A DNA stretch of 64,000 nucleotides, taken from the NCBI GenBank assembly GCA_027257055.1, contig JAPVLO010000153.1, positions 930,001 to 994,000 of the forward strand, read 5' to 3'. The position numbers were made by a program, and so were the translations under genes. This DNA is from Cephalopachus bancanus (lineage: Eukaryota; Chordata; Mammalia; Primates; Tarsiidae). Each line of letters opens with the position of its first letter. The stretch's first letter is position 1. Shown one piece after another: positions 9,645-19,223 of this stretch. Under the pieces are notes generated by a model. The model worked only from the letters and a program-made list of their open reading frames with translations. It was not told where the DNA came from and did not search any database.

Positions 9645-9988
9645 TCAGTGTACCTGCTTGCCCCTTAAATGATATGGAAAAAGACTAGTCATTCATCCAG
9701 CAAGATACTGGCTTCCTGAAATGGAGACACTATGCTTATAACTCTAAGGTGGACTATACTGTACCTGGTGAAAGACTATATATTAGTGACTGGGGTTTTA
9801 ATGGCTCTATGCTTGCTGCAACTAGAAGGCACTCCAATGAATGGGTTCCAGACGAGCCATTCAACCTCATTTGTGGAGAGCCCTCGCAGCCCTTCAACCA
9901 GTCAGCCTGTCTAGGCCTGTTGGACACACTCAGCAGTACCACATTAGGGATGCTTGCAGTTCTCTTACGTGTTTTTAATATGAAGTAA

Positions 9989-10082
9989 GTATTAAGTTGT
10001 TAAAATTGAGTATCATAGCAATGTTTATAAGGTGTCTTGTATTGGGTGTATTTTTAACATTGTTTAACTAATACCTTTTACG
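9989..10082 (+). other. Env inter-segment remnant
   Basis: AT-rich decayed sequence between the last readable surface-subunit frame and the transmembrane part. Nothing further can be read. Confidence 0.3.
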
Positions 10083-10700
10083 AAGGTTTTGTTATTCTTG
10101 AGCAGCCATCTTATTTGATGATTCTTGTATAATTGTCATCTTGTTGGTATGATGCATATGGTTTACAGATACTGTATGAGGCTAATGCTCTTTTAGAAAG
10201 ACAGAAAAGATTTTTGGCTACTTTTAATTTTAGAAGTTACAGCTTTAATAGCTACTTTTGAGCTGTAGCATTATCTAGGGAAGTTTATACCACTACGTTT
10301 GCTGATCGGTTGTCTAAAAACATTTCTATTGCCATAGCTATTCAGGAAATCATAGACCAGAAGTTGGAAAGTAAGGTTAGTGCTTTGGAGGAAGGAGTTT
10401 TAGCAGTAGGGCAAGAACTTGTGACCTTAAAAAAGAAATTGGCTCTCTAATGTCACTCTGAGTTTAAATCTGTCCATACTTGGGCCAAAGTAACTTGGAA
10501 TTTGGAACCATTCAGACCTGAGTATAGACCTTACTAAATTACATCAAAAAATCCAGGCATCATTTGCTAATCAAAATCATTAATGTCTATATTCATCAAT
10601 GTGGCATTTGTGGAGCAGTGATTCTTTTGTTGCTGTGTCTACCCCCAATCATCTTCACAGTCACCTCAATGTGGAGTTTCATGGTTTCATGCTAAAAAAT

Positions 10701-10714
10701 AAAAAAGGGGGAGA
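10701..10714 (+). promoter_or_regulatory. Polypurine tract
   Basis: AAAAAAGGGGGAGA directly precedes the LTR terminus TGTTGGGAGC. This is the usual plus-strand primer site of a retrovirus, and its position fixes the 3' LTR start. Confidence 0.88.
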
Positions 10715-11497
10715 TGTTGGGAGCTGGCCACGGAGGCCCACTGAGCGTAAGGGATCAGGAAGGGCCATTGACCCCGAGACCACTAGGATGTGCTCAGGAG
10801 CTATTGACCCCATTTCCTCCCCCTTTCTACTCAGCACTAACCAGATTAAGCTCCTGTGAGCTCAAAACATAGAAACTCTGAGATCGGGGTGAACACAAGC
10901 TAACTTTAGAAGCTCATTGCTCCCATTCTTTCACAAACTGCAGTTTTGGCTTTCACATAACTTATAATTCAAACTCGTGTCACATCTAAGAGCTTTAGTA
11001 TTGGTCACAGGCTTCTGGGTCATGAGCTTAGGATTTATTGAAGGTGTAAATTGTAGAATACAATTTTGTTGAAAGAATGCGGCTGGGTTACTTGCAGGTA
11101 GCCCACTGTGAACTTTGGACTGGGCCACATTCCAAACATTCTGGATGGGCCACTTTCATTTGTAAAGAAAATACTTAAGCTTCTATAGAATTGTTTAACT
11201 TGGCATAAATCAATCAGTTTAGGATGAAAAAGGTTTATAGAATATGTCAGTCACGGATTAGGTTATCCTTTGTTATGGGATTTTAAGATTATCATATGAA
11301 AAGGGTTTAAAGGCAATCATTGATTAAGTTTTCATGGATTAAGTTTTCTGGTGGGTGGGGGACGCCCCTCCCACATCTGACTTTGTGTATAAAAGACCCG
11401 TTGTAATTCCCAATAACACACACATTGCTTCTCTTTCTCTTATTCCCCCCAATCGCCGATGCTGTCTCCACCTTTGGGCTGGAGCTGGTCCCCGGCA
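10715..11497 (+). repeat. 3' LTR of the provirus (complete)
   Basis: 783 bases from TGTTGGGAGC to CCCGGCA, starting right after the polypurine tract and ending at the 6-base duplication. U3 runs to about 11410 with TATAAAAG at 11388-11395. R and U5 make up the short remainder, with no clear AATAAA signal. The terminal inverted repeat is imperfect (TGTTGGG against TGCCGGG). Confidence 0.88.
11388..11395 (+). promoter_or_regulatory. LTR TATA box
   Basis: TATAAAAG in the 3' LTR, about 100 bases before the LTR end. The same box is present in reverse at 7843-7850 in the inverted copy. Confidence 0.75.
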
Positions 11498-11503
11498 ATT
11501 TTT
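11498..11503. repeat. Proviral target-site duplication, right copy
   Basis: ATTTTT directly after the LTR end ...CCCGGCA, identical to 7674-7679. Confidence 0.75.
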
Positions 11504-11670
11504 GAATAACTTTCATTTGTAGGGGAGGTGGCATGGGCCCAAAGCAAACATAAGTTGCCACTTCCCACCTTTAAATTAACTCATTTTTTAAAGAATTCTT
11601 TTCAAAATCTCTACCCCATAACTTTCCCTTCTTACTTCATAGAGAAAATGAATGCATAAGAAAGAAGTCA

Positions 11671-11961
11671 GCTGGGCTCGGTGGCTCAGCCCGTAATCCT
11701 GCGCCTTTGGGAGGCTGAGGTGAGTGGATTGCCTGAGCCCATGGGTTCGAGACCCACCTGGGCAGCGAGACCTCATCTCTACAATAAATCAAAAAATCAG
11801 CTGGGTGTGGTAGCGCATGCCTGTAATTCCAGCTACTTGGAAGGCTGAGGCGGAAGGATCGCCGGAGCCCAGCAGGTCAAGGCTGCGGTGGCCGGGAGCG
11901 GCCATCTCACTCCAGCCTGGGCAACAGAGTGAGACTCCAACTAAAAAAAAATAAAAACAAA
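11671..11961 (+). mobile_element. Alu-type dimeric SINE, young subfamily
   Basis: Starts GCTGGGCTCGGTGGCTCAG, and the right arm has GTGGCCGGGAGCGGCCA. Flanked by AAAGAAGTCAG at 11661-11671 and 11962-11972. Confidence 0.92.
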
Positions 11962-11972
11962 AAAGAAGTCAG

Positions 11973-12364
11973 TCAACCTTTGACACCAAATCTTTGAAGT
12001 TGCCAGAATAGTGATCTATTCTTTCTGTCTTCCATTCTTCTTTGACTTACTTCCTCCTGTATCTCTCTGCTTGTAGTGCAGACTTAAGCTCACTTCCAGG
12101 AATAGCTGTCACTTAATTGCCCCTTTCAATTATCTGCAAACTCTTCCTCTATTCTAGCTCTTTGCCATCAGTGTTGACACATACTTAAATTAGCAATTCT
12201 TAACTTTGGTTGTACAACCAACTCACAAACATGTTGAGGCCATATCCAGAAACAGTTTAATTTGAATCTCTGAGATTGTTAAAAACAAACAAGCAAACAA
12301 CCTTCTCATGTGATTATAATACTCATCTATATTTGAAAATTGCTGCTCAAGAATCAGTCTTAAA

Positions 12365-12415
<51 letters not shown>

Positions 12416-12530
12416 ACTACTGTCAACAAAAATGACAACAATAATAAAACAAACAGGGTAAACCAATAATAATAAAAATAAATTTTAGTCCAGATCTTCC
12501 TTAAGCTACTGACCCATTTTCTTCTTTTTG
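11973..12530. other. Unassigned DNA with a CA repeat
   Basis: 12195-12290 loosely resembles an old hAT-type element, but I cannot confirm it. Nothing else is recognised apart from the CA run. Confidence 0.35.
12367..12413. repeat. (CA)n microsatellite
   Basis: About 23 uninterrupted CA units. Overlapping reading frames on both strands here are artefacts of the repeat. Confidence 0.97.
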
Positions 12531-13745
12531 CCCTTCACAACCGAGGTGAGCGCTGTTGGTACCCTGCTTGATTCTCTTTATCTTGTCAATATGATTCTCT
12601 TATTTCCTTTACTTGGCCAATCCCTAGCGCATATGCATTTTGTTTTGGACTAATTAACAGCATCTCCCTTTACAAAAGACTTGCCCTTTGACAAACAAAA
12701 ACCATGCCATTTTCTTACTTCCTGAGCATTTCTTATTCCACTAGAATCTTGATTCTTCCCACTGACACTCTGAAGCCCACTTCTCTAAAATTCCTGGCTC
12801 CAAAGTCATCAATTTCCTCCTTGTTTTAGTTCCAGTATTTATCTCATCTTTCCAGTTTGCTGCATTTGACTCTGTTAATCTCTCCTCTCTTTCTTTGGAT
12901 TTTCTAAAATCATACTCTTCTCATTTTCTTCCTACTTGGAGCTATCATCAATATTCTTTGAAAAATGCATGTTTCTTGCCCATCCTTAACCTTCTGGTGT
13001 TACACAGAGTTCTGTGATAGTCACAAACTCCCCGGGCAAGCTCACGCATATCCATATCCAGGTTTCAGTTACCAACTAAATGCTTATGAGTCTCAAATTT
13101 ATATCTCCAATCCAGACTCCTTTCTTAAGTTCTAGATTCATATAGATAACTTTATTCTCAACATCACAATATGGATATTCCAGAGTAAACTAAAACACAA
13201 CATGTTCACAACTAGTATAACACCTTTCTTCTAAGGCTAATTCTCCTCTTGTGTTATTTCTAATTCTCAATTATCAACCTTCATTGAAGACAATTGTTGA
13301 TTTAATTTCTTTAGTAACTTTCCATCCTATTCACTTCTATCTAGCTTTACTTCTACTACCTTAGTTCAAGCTATCAGCATTTCTAACAGAAATTATTGCT
13401 ACAGTCTCTGACTAGTTTTTTTGGTCTCTAGTCTTGAAGTCATCTCTATTCCCAATGTATTTTCTCTACTGCAGCAAGAGTAATCTTTCTAAAGTGCGAA
13501 CTTACTTATGTCATATTCCTCTTAAAAATTTTCATGGCACCCCAGTGTCTTTAGAATAGGGTCCACACAAAGCATTTAAAATCTTTATGATCTTGCCTCA
13601 GATTACCTATACAGAATCATTGTTTATTAAACAATCCCCAATATTAATCCCACCTCTCTCTTACCATACTCATTCATACAAGACTTATTATAATTTTCTG
13701 AACACAAAATATTAGGTTTTACCAGATTTTAAATCACCAAAATTT
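12530..13745 (+). mobile_element. L2 LINE, 3' part
   Basis: Contains the L2 landmarks in order: a 'tcaaatttatatctccaatc'-like block near 13090-13110, the late-ORF text with GGGTCCACACAAAGCATTTA near 13560, then the CTTTATGATCTTGCCTCAG block near 13583. It is strongly diverged, with no open frame. Confidence 0.6.
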
Positions 13746-13992
13746 TATGGCTTTTTGGCTCACCAACATTTCACCAATGAGCTAGTTTCTGTTCATATTT
13801 TAGATTATAATTTAGTTTTTACTTTCTTTAGGAAAATTACCCTGAAAATTTCTCATCTTTATACAACCTCCAACTAATTTAGGTATACTCATTGCTCTTG
13901 GATTTTCTTTACCAAAATGTATATTATACTGTTTTGTAATTTGCAGTTTACATGTCTGCCTTCCCTTTAAATTTATATATTCTTTAGTTTTA

Positions 13993-14302
13993 TTTATTTA
14001 TTTGTTTGTTTTTTATGTTTTTTCGAGTTGGAGTCTCACTCTGTCACCCAGACTGGAGTGCAGTGGTCACTCCTGGCCACCACAGCCTCGACCTGCTGGG
14101 CTCCAGCGATCCTTCCGCCTCAGTCTTCCAGGTAGCTGGAATTACAGGCGTGCACTACCACACCTGGCTAATTTTTTGATTTATTGTAGAGATGAGGTTT
14201 CACCGAGTTGCCCAGGCGGGTCTCGAACCCGCGAGTTCAGGCAATTCACTCACCTCAGCCTCCCAAGGCACGGGATTATAGGCTGAGCCACCGAGCCCTG
14301 CT
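13993..14302 (-). mobile_element. Alu-type dimeric SINE
   Basis: Both arms in reverse. It is flanked by a perfect 15-base duplication TATTCTTTAGTTTTA at 13978-13992 and 14303-14317. Confidence 0.93.
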
Positions 14303-14317
14303 TATTCTTTAGTTTTA

Positions 14318-15561
14318 AAAAAAGATCTGCTCATCACTCTATTGCCTTATAGAACAGTGACTTATGCAAAGTTTTTGTTTAATTCATAGTTGAGAATGAA
14401 TGACTCTAACATCTTTTCATGTATCCAGACTCCATGCATGCACATCATTTATGCCTCCATTCTTTTCTATACTGTATACATCCAATTAGTTGCCTATCCT
14501 TATGAAACCCACTTCAACTGATTTGCCAAATCTATTTATTTCTATTACCATGGGCTTTACTCATTTGTGTTCTCAATATCCCTTATTCAGAATACATGGT
14601 TTATTATTTGAACCAAACTCTAAATTTTTTTTAATCTGTAAATTTAAATATAATTCTTTGCATTCAAGACTTGGTATTTAAGGTTGTATGAATCTCCAAT
14701 ACAGGAATTTATATATTTTTTTCTTTTCAAGTAACCATCTGCATGCTTTGTAAAAAAATGCTCAAAGACTGTTAAACTCTACTTTTGCCAGTTTCTAAAA
14801 CCATGCTACATTTTTTAGAATATTTTTCACTGTAAGTAAAATAGCACCTGAACATAAAAACCTAAATAATAAAGATAATTCATTTTCTCATTACAAGATG
14901 TCCTAAGATAAGTGGTTCCAGGGTTGGTGCTAGAGCTTAGCAGTCATCAGGGATCCTACCTCTCCCTGTCTTTTTGTACCGCCAACCTCTGAGTGATTTA
15001 CAGTGCCTTTTCTTCTGGTCTCAAAATGGTTGCAGCAGTTTTAGGCATAATTTCTTTCCATGACATATACCAATTAGGAGGAAGGAGTAAAAGTTGTTCT
15101 TTACATTGTCCCTCTTCCTATAAACAGAACTACCTGATTCCTAGAAGCACCTCATAGAAATTCTTCTATTTCAATAGCTATAACTTAGTCACCAGGTCAC
15201 TCATAGTTGCAAGATGAACTAGGGAACATAATAGATGACATTTTCAGTTTTAACATTGGGAAACAATCAAGGAAGAAGGAGGACTCTAATGGCTTATTGG
15301 GTACGCAGTCGATATGTATGCCACAATATTATGGGAAAAGATAACAGTTCCATGAAATTATTATTGGAAAAGATAAATCAATGTTGATTGTCTTAAAAGT
15401 TGACCTTCTTCTTAAAGATATTTTCTTTACACATTTTTTATTGTGTTCTCTCTCAACAATAACTTAAAGAAGTTAATTACCCATTATTTATAACGTATAT
15501 TCAACACTCCTTTTCAAATAAATCATCAATGGCTTCTGAGAATGCTTAATGTTCTCATTTG
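14318..15561. other. Unassigned DNA
   Basis: AT-rich at first. 14890-15320 has a more even composition and may be an old mammalian repeat, but I could not name it. No coding signal. Confidence 0.35.
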
Positions 15562-15575
15562 AAAATGAATTTCTT

Positions 15576-15886
15576 GGTCAAGCGAGGTGGGTTAGCCTGT
15601 AATGCCAGCACTTTGGGAGGCCAAGGTGAGAGGATTGCCTGAGCTCAGGCATTCAAGACCAGCCTGAGCAACTTGGTGAGACCTCATCTTTACAAAGAAT
15701 TGCAAAAACTAGCCTGATGTGGTGGTATGCATCTGTAGTTCCAGCTACTTGGAAGGCTGAGGAGGAAGGATCACTTAAGCCCAGCAGGTTGAGGCTGTGG
15801 TGGCCATGAGCATGGTGCCACTGCACCCCAGCCTGGGCAATAAGAGTGAGACTCTAACTCAAAAAAAAAAAGAAAAAAAGAAAGAA
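15576..15886 (+). mobile_element. Older Alu-type dimeric SINE
   Basis: Retains the ancestral-looking AGCACTTTGGGAGGCC, GCTCAGGCATTCAAGACCAG and GCAACTTGGTGAGACC, without the palindromic B-box change of the young copies. Duplications AAAATGAATTTCTT (15562-15575) and AAAATTAATTTCTT (15887-15900). Confidence 0.88.
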
Positions 15887-16024
15887 AAAATTAATTTCTT
15901 ATAACAGTGCCTTAGAACCAATGGTTAGAACAGTGTCCAGTACATAATGTATCTGTCAAATTGATTAATTTATTAATTATACAAAAACTATCTTTAGCAA
16001 TAGCCCTATCTATATCTTATATAT

Positions 16025-16400
16025 ATATATTTTTTACTTTTAATTTTTTTATTTTAAAGATGTAGGGTACAATTCAGGGTTAGGTATACAAATGTGCAGG
16101 TATCCTTATTGATGAGGTGTGCCTCACCTACCATGGCAGATTCCCACTACTACCAATCCCACCTATCTCGCCCTCCCCCCACAGTTTCCCACTACTGCCA
16201 ATCCTTTTCTTATAATATTACAATCATTGTTCAAGGTCCACTTATGAGTGAGAGCATGTGACACTCAGTTCTTTGTTTCTGTGATAGATTGCTCAGTATT
16301 ATAGACTCTAAGTCCATCCAGGTTGCTGTGGAGTTCATGGTTTTGTCCTTATTTATGGCTGCATATTATTCCATCATGTATATGAACCACATTTTTTAAT
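16025..16400 (-). mobile_element. 5'-truncated L1 3' end
   Basis: Reverse of the young-L1 3' end: T-rich, then AAAGATGTAGGGTACAATTC, the 3' UTR and the ORF2 tail near 16340-16390. About 375 bases. Confidence 0.8.
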
Positions 16401-16599
16401 ATCTTACATCTTAATTCTACTTGTTTTTATTTTTCATTTCAAACTTACTCCTCAGTCTACTGCACTCTGCCTTTGAGTTCTAATGACTTTCCCAAAATCC
16501 TTCTAATAAAGGCCATAAAAAGTATGCATTGCGATTAAATTCATTGAATGTGTTTTAAGCATATCTTTATAAAAGTGTACAGATGCATTGACATTGTAG

Positions 16600-17270
16600 A
16601 CCACTACTTCATTGAAGTATTCTCTTCCCTTAGCTGTTATGCTCTAATGTCTCAATTTTTAGAGTCTCTCCTCTTCTTTTTTGCCTAGTCTTAGATAACT
16701 CAATTAATTTTAAGTTCAATCTGTATGCAGAAGACCCAGCGATTTTACATCTCCAGTCCAGATTTTACTAAGCTCCAGACTTACCTACTTTACATCTTCC
16801 CTTTTTTGTTTCAAATACTTCAAACTCAGTATGTCTCAAATCAAGCTCTTGAGTTTTCTACCCACTAACTCTGATCTTCTTTCAGGGTTGCCAAACAACT
16901 AAAGTAATAGAATAATAAGAGTCCAAGAGTAATCCTTAATATATTCTTTCTCTGATAGGAAACATTCAGTTCTTCAATAATCTTATAAATTTTGCTTTCT
17001 TAATGTGACACATTCATTCATTGATCTTATACTTATCTCCACTAATGTAGTCCATGTTGGTATATTTCTCACTTGGACAGAAGTAACAGCCTGTTGCTTA
17101 CCTTCCCTTCCTTTCACCACCTTTAAAGTAGTTCTCATATTATAGACAGAAAAATCTATAGAAAAAAACTAATTATGCTACCCTTTACTTCTCAGCATAA
17201 AGAGTAAACTCTTTAACATGAGCTATTGGGCCCTATCAATCAGTTCTCTTCAATATCAGTTTCTCAAGAC
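16600..17270 (+). mobile_element. L2 LINE fragment
   Basis: Recognisable by the CATCTCCAGTCCAGATTTTA and AACTCAGTATGTCTCAAATC blocks, typical of L2 late ORF, and the GTAAACTCTTTAACATGAGC region near 17203. Decayed. Confidence 0.55.
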
Positions 17271-17944
17271 ATATTTGATAATATACTAATTCAAGACTAA
17301 TTTTTCAATTCCAAAGTTTTTTTCCCCTAAAATTAGTATAAATGTAAGATCTAATTGAAAAAATGATCTGAGCCTTAATGCCACCTTTGGATCTTTCTAG
17401 ATAAAGCAATTTTATGTCCCAATTTTTCAGAATAGCATTTGTTTATGTTTGTTTTATCAGGGCTTAAAAGAGAATAATGTGTTTTAAAAATGTCTTTAAA
17501 GTTTTTATCCCAGTTTTGAAAATAGATTATCTATGAATTTGAAGAAATCTTGAAATTCATATTATAAACATATCACTTTATTCAGAAGTAGCTACAAAGA
17601 GAAGCTACATAGAAAATATAGAAGGAATTTAGACCATGACATTAGGAAAAAACAAAGTTTTTTACTTAAAATTTAGAAAATCCCAGTTGCTCATGTCAAA
17701 AAATGGTGGAAAGGTAGTTACTGAGGATGAAGGTTAGGGTACAGAGCCTCTTCTCCCACCATTTGTGTTGTCATTGAAAATATATCCAGTAAAAGAATCA
17801 TACGATGATCCGAAGATAAAACATATTCTTCAGCATTTGACACCTAATTAAAGTGCCTAGAAAGTTGAGAATTATCTATCTAAACAACTGCATTATGCCT
17901 AATGGTAGAATACTGAAGCTAGTTTCATGAACATAATTAAAAAC
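17271..17944. other. Unassigned AT-rich DNA
   Basis: No recognisable gene or repeat. Confidence 0.35.
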
Positions 17945-18262
17945 AGAGGAGCCAGTTCCCACCAGTACTATTTAATATAGTAATAATACATACCCAGAAC
18001 TCAAAATATTCAACAAACTATTAAAAGACCAGTGAAATGTCCACTATTAAGATAAAAGTTTAATCATCAAATTTCCTTCTATTTCAATAATAACCAGTTA
18101 GAAAATGTATTGGGCAGGATAGTATTACCTTCACAATAGCAACAATAGCACCAACAACAGGGGACATATACAGGACTTAAAGAAAAGCTTTCTAACGGAT
18201 ATAAATTATTTTAATAAGTGGCATGAATATATTCTCATCAGAACTCTAAATATTGTAATATG
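17945..18262 (+). mobile_element. Old L1 ORF2 fragment
   Basis: CACCAGTACTATTTAATATA and TTACCTTCACAATAGCAACA are decayed versions of the L1 reverse-transcriptase region around FNI and FTIAT. No frame survives. Confidence 0.5.
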
Positions 18263-18269
18263 TCCGATC

Positions 18270-19027
18270 TTTTTCTTTATTTTATTTTAAAGATGTGAGG
18301 TACAATTCAGGGTTAGGTACACAAATGTTCATTATGTAGGTACCCTTGTTGATGAGGTGTGCCCCTCCCTGTCAGTTTCCCACTACTGCCAATCCCTCAT
18401 CCACCTCTCCTGGAGGTTTCCCACTACTGTCAATCCCTTTCTTATAGTGTTATGATAATTGTCCAAGGTCCGCTTATGAGTGAGGACATGTGGTACTCAG
18501 TTCTTTGTTTCTGTGATAGATCACTGAGTATGATAGTCTCTAAGTTCATTCAAGTTGCTGTGAAGTTCATAATTTTGCATAATATTCCATCGTGTATATG
18601 TACCACACTTATTTTTTATCCAGTTCCTCTTTTGATGGGCAGCATAGTTGGTTCCATGTATTTGCTATTGTGAATAATGCTGCAATAAACATACGTGTGC
18701 AAATATATTTTTTGTAGAGTGATTTGAGTTCCTCTGGGTATATTTCCAGAAGGGGGATTGCAGGGTCGTATGGAAGGCAAATTTTTAGATCTTTTAGGAA
18801 TCACCACACTGTTTTCCACAGAGGTTGTACTATTTTACATTCCCACCAACAGTGTAGAAGTGTTCGCTTTCCCCTGCATCCTCTTTAGCATCTGTTGTTT
18901 TTTGAGTTATTGATGATGGCTATCCTGACCAGTTAGATGGTATCTCATTATGGTTTTAATTTGCATTTTTGATGACTAGTGAGGCTGGAGAATTTTTTCA
19001 TGTATCCGTTGGTTGCTCATCTGTCTT
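18270..19027 (-). mobile_element. 5'-truncated L1, joined to the next L1
   Basis: Reverse of a young-type L1 3' end: T-rich start, 3' UTR, then the ORF2 tail up to ...CTCATCTGTCTTC, where the poly(T) of the next L1 begins. GATCTTTTTCT lies at its outer (left) edge. Confidence 0.8.
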
Positions 19028-19223
19028 CTTTTTTTTATTTTTTAATTTTAAAGATGTGGGGTACAATTCAAGGTTAGGTATACAAATGTTCATTATGCAG
19101 GTACTCTTGTTGATGAGGTATGCCCCCACTTACAGTTTCCAACTATTGCCAATCCCATCCTCCCTCCCATGGCAGTTTCCCACTACTATCAGTTCCTTTC
19201 TTATAGAATTATGAAAATTGTTC

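Larger units (their letters stand above)
9046..10480 (+). pseudogene. Betaretrovirus-like env remnant (surface and transmembrane parts)
   Basis: A hydrophobic stretch after an ATG at 9050 (MLKILLCCLLMI) looks like an env signal peptide. Surface-subunit sequence is badly broken. A readable frame at 9749-9988 (DYTVPGERLYISDWGF ... EPFNLICGEPSQPFN) is probably part of it. From about 10080 the transmembrane subunit is recognisable: a Cys-containing loop, a hydrophobic fusion-peptide-like stretch, then ADRLSKNISIAIAIQEIIDQ and KLESKVSALEEGVLAVGQEL, the heptad-repeat region. Stops interrupt all frames, so no envelope protein is made. The reading is broken at 9363-9644 by a host-derived insert. Confidence 0.7.
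7680..11497 (+). mobile_element. Defective class II endogenous retrovirus with rearranged left end
   Basis: Order on the plus strand: inverted partial LTR (7680-7928), C-terminal dUTPase plus protease plus G-patch (7929-8640), env leader with tandem repeats, env with a host SMYD3 insert, polypurine tract, then a complete 3' LTR (10715-11497). All of gag and pol (reverse transcriptase, RNase H, integrase) is missing, as are the primer-binding site and a normal 5' LTR. The combination of dUTPase joined to protease, a G-patch after protease, a 6-base duplication and TG...CA ends identifies a betaretrovirus-like (class II) element. It is non-coding today, with stops and frameshifts throughout. 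Confidence 0.88.

Noticed and set aside
9291..9668. Open frame of 125 codons as a working SET-domain methyltransferase
   Set aside because: The motifs are in permuted order, only part of the domain is present, and the flanking codons are retroviral env sequence.
12223..12461. Frames on both strands over the CA repeat
   Set aside because: Encoded by the dinucleotide repeat (Val-Cys or Thr-His runs).
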